This document shows, piece by piece, positions 34,834-44,065 of a DNA stretch of 64,000 bases; positions within the stretch are counted from its first letter, which is position 1; every line of letters begins with the position of its first letter. Source of the stretch: a gamma proteobacterium HdN1 (GTDB lineage: Bacteria > Pseudomonadota > Gammaproteobacteria > Pseudomonadales > Ketobacteraceae); NCBI GenBank assembly GCA_000198515.1, contig FP929140.1:346527-410526 (forward strand), given 5' to 3'. Below the pieces are notes generated by a model. The model was given only the letters and a program-made list of their open reading frames with translations, searched no databases and had not been told where the DNA came from. The translations under genes were made by a program, and so were the position numbers.

Positions 34834-35601
34834 ATGTGTGAGTTGTTAGGCATGAGCGCCAACACGCCTACGGATCTATGTTTCAGTTTTACGGGCCTCA
34901 CTCAACGCGGTGGAAAAACCGGCCCGCATTCGGATGGCTGGGGAGTCGCTTTTTATGATGGACGCGGTGTTCGCTTGTTTCACGATCCGCAGCCGAGCGC
35001 AACCTCACCGGTCGCGCGTTTGGTGCAGGACTATCCCATCAAGAGTGAAATTGCGATTTGCCATATCCGTCAAGCCAATGTCGGCGCAGTCACACTTGCA
35101 AATACCCATCCCTTTGTGCGCGAACTGTGGGGGCGCTATTGGGTGTTTGCCCATAATGGGCAGGTGCATTCCTTTCAGCCCTGCTCGGGGCTATTTGAGC
35201 CAGTCGGCAGTACCGATAGCGAGGCGCTATTTTGCGATTTACTGAATGAGTTGCAGGCCAACTTGATGCGTGATGTGCCGATTTCAGAACTCACCGCCTT
35301 TCTGGAGCAAAAAGCTCGGAGCTATGCCGAACAGGGTGTGTTTAACTGCCTGTTGAGCAACGGCGAATGGCTGTTTACCTATTGCGCGACCAAGCTTGCG
35401 AGCATCACCCGGCGTGCGCCGTTCGGAGCGGCCCAGTTAAAAGATACCGAGATGATCGTTGATTTTCGTGCGGTTACCACGCCTAACGATGTCGTGAGCC
35501 TGATTGCGACCGAGCCTCTGACCAGTGATGAAACTTGGGATGTTTATCAGCCTGGCGAGTGGCGTTTGTGGCAGCGCGGGGAGGTGGTTGCGAGGTCATG
35601 A
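34834..35601 (+). CDS. Class II glutamine amidotransferase, YafJ-like
   Basis: 255 aa from ATG 34834, so that Cys2 becomes the N-terminal nucleophile after Met removal (MCELLGMSANTPTDLCFSF). AGGTGGAT lies about 8 nt upstream. Ntn-hydrolase motifs follow: GPHSDGWGVAFYD, ICHIRQANVG, NTHPFVREL and WVFAHNGQV. It should release ammonia from glutamine; the acceptor of YafJ-type enzymes is not established. It is alone in its direction apart from the kinase gene 94 bp downstream. Confidence 0.93.
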   Translation: MCELLGMSANTPTDLCFSFTGLTQRGGKTGPHSDGWGVAFYDGRGVRLFHDPQPSATSPVARLVQDYPIKSEIAICHIRQANVGAVTLANTHPFVRELWGRYWVFAHNGQVHSFQPCSGLFEPVGSTDSEALFCDLLNELQANLMRDVPISELTAFLEQKARSYAEQGVFNCLLSNGEWLFTYCATKLASITRRAPFGAAQLKDTEMIVDFRAVTTPNDVVSLIATEPLTSDETWDVYQPGEWRLWQRGEVVARS

Positions 35602-35695
35602 TGGGCAATTCACGGCTTCGGCTGGCAAAATCCGTCACCTGTTCATAAGCTTGTTAGATGGAGCTTTGGCGTAGGACGTTCTAACGGGGTGTCAG

Positions 35696-38089
35696 GTGTT
35701 GCGGGTAGTTGCATGTACCATGCTGTTTTTTCTATGGATTCTTTCCGCGCACGCGGCGCCTGAACCTGCCGTGCGCGGTTTGTTGGAAAAGCAGTGGGCA
35801 TTAAATGAAGATGTCTGGTTTCTTGCCGATCATGATCATTCCCTCACGATCGAAAAACTACTGGCTCCGAGTGCAAGTGGCGTGGGTGCGGCGGATGCTT
35901 GGCAGCAAGATGCAAACAAGGTCACGAATTTTGGCTACACCAAGGATGTGCTGTGGCTGAAGCTTGATCTGAATAACTCCAGTAAAGCTGCACTGCAGCG
36001 TTTGTTGGTGTTCAGCTATACCATGCTCGACAAGGTGGAGGTCTATCTTGTTCGGCAGGGCGACATCGTAGCCCAGTATCGCGTTGGCGATCACTATCCC
36101 TTTTTTCAGCGTCCCATTCGTAACCGACTGTTTGTTCTGCCGTTCAGCTTTGAGGCGCAAACGGAGTATCACCTGTTTGTGCGCGTGCAGTCGACGAGTA
36201 GCATGCAGCTTTCCATGACATTGTGGGAACCCAACAGCTTTTACGAGGATTATTCGATCGGTGAGATCGGGTTGGGATTTTTCTTTGGGGCACTGCTGAT
36301 TATTGCAGCGTACAACTTCTTCTTGTGGTTTTCAGTTCGTGATGTCAGCTATATCTATTACGTTTTGTTCGTGCTTTCTTTTAGCGGCCTGGTGGCAACG
36401 TTGGAAGGCGTTGGTTTTCAGTATTTATGGCAAGACTGGGTGTGGTGGGCAAACCACTGCGTCGTATTTTTCGGCTGTATAACGCTGTTCTTTGCTGGCC
36501 TGTTTGCGCGCAGATTTTTAAGGTTAAAGATATTCAACCCTCGTTTGGATAAATTAGCGGTTGGATACTTATGCGTGGTCATTGTAGTGGCCGCCATTGT
36601 GCCCTTTGTACCTTATCGGGTGTCTGTGCTGCTGCTGATTTTTTCCTCGGTAGTCTGGTCTGCACTTTCGATGACTCTTGGTATCTGTAACTATCGTGCG
36701 GGGAATGCCTCGGCACGGTTTTTTATTCTTGCGTGGGGATTTTTACTGCTCTGTAACGTTTTCTATGCGGCGGGGCAGGTTGCGCTGATTCCTCGTACTG
36801 CGCTTGTGGGCTTGGCCTTGCCCATTGGGGAGATGGTCGAGGTGTTGCTGCTGTCTTTTGCGCTGGCGGATCGAATCAATATCCTTCGAAGTGAAAAACT
36901 GGCGGCCCAGCTCCATGTGCTCGATGCCGATCGGCGCTCTGCTGAAACCTTGCGAGATGCAAATCTAAAACTGCAGAAAGCGCTGGCGCTAGCTGAGGAA
37001 GATCACCGCAAAAAAGATCGGTTCATTATGGCCATCAGCCACGAACTGCGAACTCCACTGAACGCAATCAGTGCGTCTGTTGGCCAGTTGAATGATGCCG
37101 AAAACGAAACAGAAAGGTTGGGTTTGCATCGGTTTATCAAATATGGTGCGGAACGTCTGGCCACTCAGGTAGAGAACCTGATCATGCTGGCGGAAACTGA
37201 AAACAGAAAGATACAACCACATTTTCGAGTGTTCTTTCTGGATCAACTATTGCGTAGTGTGGTTCGGGTAGCAGACGCCTATGTGTTCAACAAGTCTGTT
37301 GCGTTTCGAATCGAAAAGACCGGCGAGAGCTACCCTGTTTGGCGAGGGGATGATTATTTGCTCGTTCGCATGTTAATTCCGCTTGTGGAAAATGCTTGCA
37401 AATATACCGATCAGGGGCAGGTTGTTTTCAGTGTGCATCAAAGGTCCGATGGCATTGATTTTTCGATATCCGATACCGGAATCGGAATTCCAGAAGGTTT
37501 TCAGGAAATTATTTACGAGAGCTTCACCCAGCTCTCGGAAGGCTACCAAAGAACCCACGAAGGCTTGGGAATTGGGCTTACCGCCTGCAAACGAATTGTG
37601 GAGGTGTTGGGGGCAAAGATCAGCGTGGAGAGTAGCCCCGGCAAAGGGAGCTGTTTTCGAGTCAGTGTTGCCATGCAGCCGGAAACTAACGTGGTGCCTA
37701 TGCGAACATCCGAACTTCGCGGGCATGTGTTGATTGCGGAGGATAATCCAGTCAACGCAAAGGTGCTGGATTCGCTGGTAAAACGCTTTGGTTTGACCAC
37801 ATCGCTTGCGGAGAACGGTGAAGTTGCGCTAGAACTTTCGAGGCTTGAATCTTTTGATCTGATCTTGATGGATCTGCAAATGCCGGTGATGGATGGTTTT
37901 ACTGCGGTGGAGAACATGCGCTCTGAAGGCGTGCGTTGCCCGATCATCGCCGTTACTGCCAACAGTGACTACGAAGCGCGTATGCGTTCGATTGAATCTG
38001 GAATGGATGATATTCTCGCGAAGCCGCTGAATCGCGATGTTCTGAAAGAAAAATTGCAGGTTTGGCTTCCTGAAACCGAGAGCTTGTAG
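35696..38089 (+). CDS. Hybrid histidine kinase with 7TMR-DISM sensor and receiver domain
   Basis: 797 aa from a GTG start. Signal peptide (1-21), extracytoplasmic 7TMR-DISMED2 sensor (about 35-165), seven membrane helices (185-395), short coiled coil, HisKA with phospho-acceptor His449 (ISHELRTPLNAI), HATPase with LVENACKYT, DTGIGIPE and GLGIGL, then REC with Asp726 (LILMDLQMP) and KPL lysine. DISMED2 sensors are thought to bind carbohydrate-like ligands. No partner regulator is adjacent; output may run through a phosphotransfer protein elsewhere. The stop lies in a threefold 17-18-bp repeat (38072-38128), which looks like duplication of the gene's end. Confidence 0.93.
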   Translation: MLRVVACTMLFFLWILSAHAAPEPAVRGLLEKQWALNEDVWFLADHDHSLTIEKLLAPSASGVGAADAWQQDANKVTNFGYTKDVLWLKLDLNNSSKAALQRLLVFSYTMLDKVEVYLVRQGDIVAQYRVGDHYPFFQRPIRNRLFVLPFSFEAQTEYHLFVRVQSTSSMQLSMTLWEPNSFYEDYSIGEIGLGFFFGALLIIAAYNFFLWFSVRDVSYIYYVLFVLSFSGLVATLEGVGFQYLWQDWVWWANHCVVFFGCITLFFAGLFARRFLRLKIFNPRLDKLAVGYLCVVIVVAAIVPFVPYRVSVLLLIFSSVVWSALSMTLGICNYRAGNASARFFILAWGFLLLCNVFYAAGQVALIPRTALVGLALPIGEMVEVLLLSFALADRINILRSEKLAAQLHVLDADRRSAETLRDANLKLQKALALAEEDHRKKDRFIMAISHELRTPLNAISASVGQLNDAENETERLGLHRFIKYGAERLATQVENLIMLAETENRKIQPHFRVFFLDQLLRSVVRVADAYVFNKSVAFRIEKTGESYPVWRGDDYLLVRMLIPLVENACKYTDQGQVVFSVHQRSDGIDFSISDTGIGIPEGFQEIIYESFTQLSEGYQRTHEGLGIGLTACKRIVEVLGAKISVESSPGKGSCFRVSVAMQPETNVVPMRTSELRGHVLIAEDNPVNAKVLDSLVKRFGLTTSLAENGEVALELSRLESFDLILMDLQMPVMDGFTAVENMRSEGVRCPIIAVTANSDYEARMRSIESGMDDILAKPLNRDVLKEKLQVWLPETESL

Positions 38090-38128
38090 ATGTAGAAATC
38101 GAGAGCTTGTAGAAACCGAGAACTTGTT
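38072..38128 (+). repeat. Threefold repeat across the kinase stop codon
   Basis: GAAACCGAGAGCTTGTAG, GAAATCGAGAGCTTGTAG and GAAACCGAGAACTTGTT are successive near-copies. The first contains the actual stop codon TAG; the others lie outside the gene. Confidence 0.85.
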
Positions 38129-38174
38129 GCAAGCAGTAAGCGGGCAATTCGTCTGCCCGCCTTTCTCATTGAGA

Positions 38175-38573
38175 TTAAGCAGCCTGACGAGTTTCGTGGC
38201 GAGCTTCCAAAACCTCTGCGTAGCAGCCGGCCAAAAGATCCATTCCTTGTTTGACACGCTCAAAATCACTGCGCCTACTGAAACACTCAGCCGTTAGAAT
38301 GTCATCAAACCCTGCCAGAATACAGGCAGCTTCGTGGATAAATTCGGTATTCATTGTGGCCGCTTGGGTCAGAATCAGATCGGCCTGTTGGGCAATCCAA
38401 AAATGATCGCTTGCGTTATTGAAACTAATATACCCTTGCCGAACCAGCGCAGAAACATCGCGCACATACGCGGCCATTTCGTTTAGGACTGAAGTTTGTA
38501 GTAGCATAAGAGGCCCCTCGTTTTGTGACGCAGTTAACAGTTTTAGGATAGCGGCTTCTTTGCGTAATGCCAT
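38175..38573 (-). CDS. Small helical protein of unknown function
   Basis: 132 aa, predicted mostly helical and soluble, with no signal peptide (MALRKEAAILKLLTASQNEG...). It has three cysteines near the C-terminus and a recognisable but unnamed pattern (AACILAGFDDILTAECFSRRSDFERVKQGMDLLAGCYAEVLEAR). I do not recognise a family. It is divergent from tesA, with start codons about 50 bp apart, and convergent with the hybrid kinase. The lack of frameshifts and the good start context suggest a real gene. Confidence 0.65.
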   Translation of the reverse strand: MALRKEAAILKLLTASQNEGPLMLLQTSVLNEMAAYVRDVSALVRQGYISFNNASDHFWIAQQADLILTQAATMNTEFIHEAACILAGFDDILTAECFSRRSDFERVKQGMDLLAGCYAEVLEARHETRQAA

Positions 38574-38626
38574 GTTTTTCGATCATTTAGCAGTGAAAAA
38601 ATTAGATGGGTAAGTGGAGCAGACTT

Positions 38627-39292
38627 ATGCGTAGATCAGGATTCCTGAACAGTATTGCAGCCTTGTGGTTCGCGCTGTTCATGCTTGCCCCCGTTGTGCA
38701 GGCAGTGCCGGCGGAGGATCAAAAGCCGTTTCGGGTCATGGTGTTAGGCGATAGCCTAAGTGCAGCCTATGGAATTTCACCAAAGCAGGGTTGGGTTACG
38801 CTTTTAGCCGAGCGTTTGCGCCAAGAAGCCTATTCAGCAGAGGTTGTGAACGCGGCGATCAGCGGTAACACTACAGCTGCGGGGCGAAGCCGGCTGGCAG
38901 GCGCACTGGCAGAGCACCAGCCGAATCTGGTGCTTTTGGAGTTGGGAGGAAACGATGGTTTGCAAGTGCTCCCCCTGCAGGCAATGCGGAAGAACCTTGA
39001 AACGATGATTGATGAGATTCGTGAGAGTGGCGCCGATGTGGTGTTGCTTGGTATCCGTATTCCACCCAATTATGGTCAGCGTTATACGCATGCGTTTGAA
39101 CGCGTGTTTAAGGAAGTTGCAGAGGAAAAGAAAACGCCTTTCCTGCCGTTTTTGCTAGAAGGTGTGGTAGAGCATTCCGGCTGGATGCAAGACGACGGTA
39201 TTCACCCTACCGCTGCCGCGCAGCCCGCGATCCTAGAGAATGTCTGGCCGGTATTGAAGCCTTTGTTGCCGGCGGGCAAAAAGCGTGAGTAA
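38627..39292 (+). CDS. tesA: Multifunctional lysophospholipase/thioesterase TesA (SGNH hydrolase)
   Basis: 221 aa from ATG 38627 (TGGAG about 8 nt upstream); an ATG at 38606 has no Shine-Dalgarno. Signal peptide MRRSGFLNSIAALWFALFML..VQA. SGNH blocks: GDSLSAAYGI (Ser), SGNTTAAG, GGNDGLQVLP and DDGIHPTAAAQP (Asp/His). It is a periplasmic arylesterase/acyl-CoA thioesterase/lysophospholipase. The thpR gene overlaps its end by 8 bp, indicating translational coupling. The usual divergent lolD-like ABC gene is absent. Confidence 0.95.
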   Translation: MRRSGFLNSIAALWFALFMLAPVVQAVPAEDQKPFRVMVLGDSLSAAYGISPKQGWVTLLAERLRQEAYSAEVVNAAISGNTTAAGRSRLAGALAEHQPNLVLLELGGNDGLQVLPLQAMRKNLETMIDEIRESGADVVLLGIRIPPNYGQRYTHAFERVFKEVAEEKKTPFLPFLLEGVVEHSGWMQDDGIHPTAAAQPAILENVWPVLKPLLPAGKKRE

Positions 39293-39929
39293 TCGTTTGG
39301 ATATCATGCGCGTTCCCGAAACATGCCGTCCAGCGTCAAATTTGGTTCGCTGTTTTTTGGCGGTGAGCGCCGCAGATATGGCGATTCAGAGCGAGCTTGC
39401 GAGCGTGCTGGAAATCGCCTGCACGGCGGATGAGTTGAGTGGCTTGCGCAGGCCGCCACCAGATTTCCTGCATTTAACGCTTGCCTTTTTGGGAGAGCAG
39501 CCGCTTGAGAAAGTTGGGGTGCTCGCCGAAAAAATGGCCTCATTTTTTGAGGGCGTTGCCAGTTTTCCCATCGCCTTTACGCGCCTCGCCAGTTTTCCGG
39601 ATGCAAAGTCGCCCATTCTTGCAGCGTTGCCTGAATTAGATCCCGCACTCTTGACGTTACAGAACACCTCGCGTGCCCTTGTTGAAAGTGAAGCCATTGT
39701 TCTGGAAACGCGCCCTTTCCGCCCACACGTGACTCTGGCGAGACAAAGAAAGCGTGGTGCAGGGAAGGGCGTTGATGATCCGATTGTGTGGTCGCGTGGT
39801 GGGTTGCCGGGCGATACTTTGCGAGAAGGCACCTTATGGGGAAAGGTCTCCGCAGTGTCTCTTTATCGCAGCGAAATTACCCCCCTAGGCTCCCATTACA
39901 GCGTAATTCAACGCTGCGAGTTATCCTAA
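39285..39929 (+). CDS. thpR: RNA 2',3'-cyclic phosphodiesterase (2H family)
   Basis: 214 aa. Two 2H motifs are present, HLTLAFLG and HVTLAR, about 88 residues apart. The GTG start at 39285 lies inside the end of tesA; ATG 39306 is an alternative and gives a more typical N-terminus near VRCFLAVS. These enzymes hydrolyse 2',3'-cyclic phosphates of RNA ends. The 3' end overlaps the convergent acyl-CoA dehydrogenase stop by 4 bp. Confidence 0.92.
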   Translation: MSNRLDIMRVPETCRPASNLVRCFLAVSAADMAIQSELASVLEIACTADELSGLRRPPPDFLHLTLAFLGEQPLEKVGVLAEKMASFFEGVASFPIAFTRLASFPDAKSPILAALPELDPALLTLQNTSRALVESEAIVLETRPFRPHVTLARQRKRGAGKGVDDPIVWSRGGLPGDTLREGTLWGKVSAVSLYRSEITPLGSHYSVIQRCELS

Positions 39930-41056
39930 ACGGCAACCCGCTCCGGATGAGCCGCGATTAGCGCGCCCAGTGCGGCTGCCTGTGTGCTTGCTCCACCACG
40001 GTAGATCTCGTTTTTCTTCGCCCACAAGAAAAAGCGATGCAGCGGGTAATCCAGATCTTGCCCCATGCCGCCGTGCAAATGCAAAAAGATATGTGCCGCC
40101 ACGTGGCCTGCTTCGGCAATCCAGAATTTCGCCACTCGCGCCGAAATCTCCGCCTGGCCCACGTTTTCCAAATCATCCAGCGCACGCCAGTAAACTCCGC
40201 GCAGTGCTTCAATCGCCATCCACGCATCCGCCGCCTGTTGTGCGACCGACTGAAACGACGAAATTGAGCGGCCAAACTGTTTCCGCTCGTTGGTGTATTC
40301 TGCTGCGCGGCGCAGGCCCTCTGCAAGAACGCCCACTTGTTGTGCCGCAGTTGCGGTATAAATGCGTTGAACCTGCCATTCCAATAGCTCGTTGGCTTGT
40401 TCGCCAAAGGCAAGGGTATTTTCCGCGCTGACCTCTACATTGGAGAATGAAATATGGCCGGCAAGCTCTGCGCTGGTCGAGCGCTGCGCTACTACCTCAA
40501 TACCGGCTGCATTGGCATCGCAATAGCCAACCCATGCTTCACCCTCTAGCGAAGTCGCAGTAACCAAAAAGCCATTTGCGAGTGGCGCATAATTCACCAA
40601 AGCGCTCGCGCCGTTGAGTTTCCAGGAATCACCCTGCTTGCTTACGCTAAGAGGCTCACGGTCGCGCAGCCCTTGGTACGGGCGCACGAAAGAAAGCAAA
40701 ATTTCGCCGCCGGCAACACCTGGTAGCACCCGCTTTTTCAAAGCGTCGCCGCCAAATTGTGCAATTGGCATCGCGCACTCTACTACGGTTTCCACCAGCG
40801 GAATCGGTGCAACGCTTTTGCCGTGGAGTTCGAGCACTTGGCCTAGCTCTGTCATCCCCATTTCGGAGCCGCCAAATTCAGCAGGTAATGTTGCTGCTAA
40901 GAGGCCAGCGGAGGCGAGCGCTTGCCAGAGTTCACGATGGAAGGGCGGTTCCTTGCGATAAAGATCGCGCAGTGCATCGTCGGCACATAAATCGCGAAAG
41001 ATTCGTTCGGCAGCGTCGCGTATCGTGAGTTGGTCTTCGCTGTAATTGAAGTTCAT
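39926..41056 (-). CDS. Acyl-CoA dehydrogenase, FadE27/ChsE5-like non-catalytic partner subunit
   Basis: 376 aa ACAD fold. The FAD-contact motif is present (ERKQFGRSISSFQ, Arg258). Both positions used for a catalytic base are changed: the helix-G place reads QRIYTA instead of xERxxxA, and the C-terminal YEG place reads YRG (Tyr352-Arg353). The DLDYPLHRFFLWAKK segment is typical of steroid side-chain ACAD beta subunits. It probably forms an alpha2-beta2 heterotetramer with the product of the gene 101 bp upstream. The role is dehydrogenation of a steroid side-chain acyl-CoA, by analogy with mycobacterial ChsE complexes. Confidence 0.82.
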   Translation of the reverse strand: MNFNYSEDQLTIRDAAERIFRDLCADDALRDLYRKEPPFHRELWQALASAGLLAATLPAEFGGSEMGMTELGQVLELHGKSVAPIPLVETVVECAMPIAQFGGDALKKRVLPGVAGGEILLSFVRPYQGLRDREPLSVSKQGDSWKLNGASALVNYAPLANGFLVTATSLEGEAWVGYCDANAAGIEVVAQRSTSAELAGHISFSNVEVSAENTLAFGEQANELLEWQVQRIYTATAAQQVGVLAEGLRRAAEYTNERKQFGRSISSFQSVAQQAADAWMAIEALRGVYWRALDDLENVGQAEISARVAKFWIAEAGHVAAHIFLHLHGGMGQDLDYPLHRFFLWAKKNEIYRGGASTQAAALGALIAAHPERVAV

Positions 41057-41157
41057 CGTAACAGTCCTGCAAATGGGTTAGCCAAAAGATGTGCTAGCAG
41101 AAAATTAAATGGCGCTAGAAAATGCCAAAAAACCGCGTAAGGCCAACAATTCCCGCG

Positions 41158-42333
41158 TTACACAATCGTGTTGGGCATTCCTAGGCCAAAGCTTGCGGTC
41201 ATGGAGCGCATGACTTCCAGAACACCGCCGCCGATGGTCATAATCTGGGCGGAACGGTAATCGTATTCCAAGTGGCCATCAAAAATTGCGTCTGCACTTT
41301 CGTGCTGTACGGCCGCGTCTTCGCCTACCAGCTCAATCAACATGCGCAGCACGCGAATTTGCTCCAAGGTATTAATGACTTTGCCGCCAGAGGCAAGCGC
41401 AACGTCGACCTTGTGCTCATCGACAAGCGATGCGTTTCGCAGGTTAAGCACTTCCATGGATTCAAGGCGTGCGTAAATCTCACCGATACGGCTGGCAACC
41501 AGAGGATCGTCTAAATAGCGCTGGCCATTTGCGTGCGGTTTGGCGAGCAGTTGCAGAATATGGCCAAATTGTTTGCGCGCAATGACGGTCATCGCGGCCA
41601 AAGTAATTCGCTCGTGGTTCAGTTGGGAGGTAATGGCTTTCCAGCCACCGTTGACTTTTCCAACCACGCGATCTGGAGATACTTTGACGTTATCGTAATA
41701 GGTTACGTTAGTGTCAACGCCCGCAACGGTATGAATGGGAGCGTGCGTATAGCCGGGGTCTTTTGCGTCCACAATAAAGAGAGTAATGCCGTCTGAAGGC
41801 CGCTTGCCTTCGCTGCTGGTGCGTGCAGCCAGCCAGATATAGTCACAGTCGTGGCCGGCGCTGGTCCACACTTTTGTGCCGTTAATTACCCAGTGAGTGC
41901 CGTCGAAATCCGCGCGCGTTTTTAATGAGGCAAGGTCGGTGCCAGAGCCGGGTTCGGAATAGCCGACTGCGAAAATTGCCTTGCCCGCAGCGATTTTTGG
42001 CAGAAATTCTTTTTTCTGCTCTTCACTACCAAACGCCATGAGTGAGGGCGCAACGGAGTTGAGCGTAATCAGCGGGAAGGGCGTGTGAGTTTTCCAAGCC
42101 TCTTCAAACAAGATCAGTTGTTCAACTGCGGTAAGCTCTTTACCGCCGTAAGCTTTCGGCCAGCCGAGAGTCAACATCCCATCGCGGCCCAACTGTTCCA
42201 CGATGCCACGAAAAATCGGGCCACCCTCTTTGCCCATGCATGCCGCAACTTTTTCAGGTGTCATAAGTTGGGTGAAATGATCACGCAACTGCTTGCGTAG
42301 CGCCGTTTGTTCGGGGCTGTATCGGGTTTCCAT
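41158..42333 (-). CDS. Acyl-CoA dehydrogenase, FadE26/ChsE4-like catalytic subunit
   Basis: 391 aa from ATG 42333. FAD/substrate motifs FAVGYSEPGSGTDLASL and GTKVWTSAGHDCDYIWLAART. Glu241 in LNHERITLA is at the helix-G position used as base in IVD, LCAD and ChsE4. The MCAD-type C-terminal Glu is replaced by Gly (IGGGVLEVMR), and the Arg-Phe-Gly FAD motif is weak, as expected if the partner subunit supplies it. Together the pair has one base and one complete FAD cradle. The promoter carries a 23-bp palindrome (42396-42418) similar to one before the ketosteroid isomerase. Confidence 0.85.
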   Translation of the reverse strand: METRYSPEQTALRKQLRDHFTQLMTPEKVAACMGKEGGPIFRGIVEQLGRDGMLTLGWPKAYGGKELTAVEQLILFEEAWKTHTPFPLITLNSVAPSLMAFGSEEQKKEFLPKIAAGKAIFAVGYSEPGSGTDLASLKTRADFDGTHWVINGTKVWTSAGHDCDYIWLAARTSSEGKRPSDGITLFIVDAKDPGYTHAPIHTVAGVDTNVTYYDNVKVSPDRVVGKVNGGWKAITSQLNHERITLAAMTVIARKQFGHILQLLAKPHANGQRYLDDPLVASRIGEIYARLESMEVLNLRNASLVDEHKVDVALASGGKVINTLEQIRVLRMLIELVGEDAAVQHESADAIFDGHLEYDYRSAQIMTIGGGVLEVMRSMTASFGLGMPNTIV

Positions 42334-42395
42334 TGAGGCACCTTTCCCAAAAATCAATAGTGAGGATTGGAGGCAGTTTAATCTATTTTGCAACA

Positions 42396-42418
42396 TTTAT
42401 GCAATAGTGTTGCATAAA
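42396..42418. promoter_or_regulatory. 23-bp palindromic operator upstream of the acyl-CoA dehydrogenase pair
   Basis: TTTATGCAA-tagtg-TTGCATAAA has perfect 9-bp arms, 63 bp before the start codon. The right part recurs at 7550-7570. It is a candidate TetR-family steroid/lipid repressor site. Confidence 0.65.
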
Positions 42419-42691
42419 TGGTTTGCGCGAGGCGTGCGCCATGTAAGGCATGGGTTGTGTTCACGTAGATGCTTGGTGTTCTAATCGCTGTTCCATTGCT
42501 GCAACAGCCGATTACAGCCTTGACAGCCGCGCGTGCTTGAAAAAAAGAGAATGATCGTTCATTCTTGGCGCCATCGCAGCGCCATCTTTGTGCAAAGAAC
42601 CTGCTCGCCGCAGCAAAAGCGGAAGCTTAGCGGCAGTTTATGAGGTGGCAGCCCATAAAGCGGCAGTTTATTAAAGAAGTAAGAGGATCTC

Positions 42692-43963
42692 ATGCAAGCG
42701 ACCCATATTCAGCAGCGAAACACTTCTAAGGCTCTCTTGGAAGGAGCCAGTCGCAAGACTGCGTTCTCCGCATTGTTGCTAAGCTTGGCGCTGGCGGGAT
42801 GCGGGCAGAACGCTGCAAACAGCGCAGATGCTTCTATGCCCCAACATCCTATGCCTAAACAAGAGGTAGTGGTCACTACGCTGCAAGCTGAAGATGTAGT
42901 GCTCACGCGTGAGCTGCCTGGACGCACAGTTGCTTCTTTGGTCGCGGAAGTGCGCCCACAAGTGTCAGGGATTGTCATGCAGCGCCAGTTTACAGAGGGC
43001 ACCAAGGTAGAAGCTGGGCAAGCGCTTTATCAACTTGCCGACGATAGCTACCGTGCCGATCTCAATAAAGCGGAGGCCGGCCTCGCTGCCGCTCGTGTCG
43101 TCCTAGAGAACGCGCGAATGACTGCCAGCCGTACCGCCCGCCTGCTCGCAATTAACGCAATCAGCACGCAAGCCAATGATGATGCGCAGGCAGCGCTGCA
43201 AAAAGCGCAAGCCGATGTGCGCGTAGCCGAAGCGGCAGTCGATAGTGCCAAAGTGCAGTTGAGCTATAGCCGCATTACCTCGCCGATTACGGGCTTTATC
43301 GGGAAATCTACGGTTACCCAAGGCGCTTTGGTCACAACCGCACAGACGAGTGCGTTGGCAACGGTGCAACAATTAGACCCAATCTACGTCGATTTGACTC
43401 AACCAAGCACAGAAATGCTGCAATTTCGCAAAGCCCTTGCAAGCGGTACGCTGGAAAAAATGAAGAGCGTGCCGGTTACCCTCGTGCTGGAAGACGGCAC
43501 CCCCTACGAGCACACCGGCAAAATCGCGTTCAACGAGATGACGGTAGACCCATCTACCGGCAGCTTTTCCCTGCGCGTTGAAGTCCCCAACCCAGAGCGC
43601 CTCCTGATGCCTGGGATGTATGTACGCGGCGAGTTCGGCATGGGTGTGCGCCCCGGTGCGATTCTAGTGCCACAGCGTGCGCTCAGTCGTACTCCACAAG
43701 GTACGGCTAGCGTATTGGTGGTGGATGCAACAGGCAGCGTGAGCAATCGCAGCGTGTCGGTCAGTCAAACCGTGGGTGACAAATGGCTCGTAGAGTCCGG
43801 ATTAAATGCGGGTGATCAAGTCGTGATTGAGGGCCTGCAAAAAATCAAGCCGGGCGATGATGTGATCGTTAGCGAATCCGTAACGCGGACCGACGCGAGC
43901 CAGCTTAGCCAGCATAATGCGCCTCAAGGTGCAAACAGTACGAGCACACCTGCAGCTGGTTAA
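42692..43963 (+). CDS. RND efflux periplasmic adaptor lipoprotein (MexA/AcrA-like), pump 1
   Basis: 423 aa. Signal with lipobox LALAGC (Cys about residue 37). Lipoyl halves (VAEVRPQVSGIVMQRQFTEGTKVEAGQALYQL and SYSRITSPITGFIGKSTVTQGALV), an alpha-hairpin between them, then beta-barrel and membrane-proximal domains ending GLNAGDQVVIEGLQKIKPGD. GAGGA is 5 nt before the ATG. It couples the permease encoded 102 bp downstream to an outer-membrane channel not encoded here. A direct repeat AGCGGCAGTTTA lies in the leader. Confidence 0.94.
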   Translation: MQATHIQQRNTSKALLEGASRKTAFSALLLSLALAGCGQNAANSADASMPQHPMPKQEVVVTTLQAEDVVLTRELPGRTVASLVAEVRPQVSGIVMQRQFTEGTKVEAGQALYQLADDSYRADLNKAEAGLAAARVVLENARMTASRTARLLAINAISTQANDDAQAALQKAQADVRVAEAAVDSAKVQLSYSRITSPITGFIGKSTVTQGALVTTAQTSALATVQQLDPIYVDLTQPSTEMLQFRKALASGTLEKMKSVPVTLVLEDGTPYEHTGKIAFNEMTVDPSTGSFSLRVEVPNPERLLMPGMYVRGEFGMGVRPGAILVPQRALSRTPQGTASVLVVDATGSVSNRSVSVSQTVGDKWLVESGLNAGDQVVIEGLQKIKPGDDVIVSESVTRTDASQLSQHNAPQGANSTSTPAAG

Positions 43964-43972
43964 CCCTAGATT

Positions 43973-44062
43973 TTGAACCGCCAAATATTGAGCCGCCAAA
44001 TTTAGAACGACTAAATTCCGAGCGGCTCAATCCAGAGCGACCCAATTCAGAGCGAGAATAGT
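43973..44062 (+). repeat. Degenerate 15-bp tandem repeat (x6) before the pump-1 permease
   Basis: Six consecutive 15-bp units, for example TTGAACCGCCAAATA, TTGAGCCGCCAAATT, TAGAACGACTAAATT and CAGAGCGACCCAATT. They fill the adaptor-permease gap and decay gradually. They may be a structural spacer or a decayed tandem duplication. Confidence 0.8.
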
Positions 44063-44065
44063 TTC

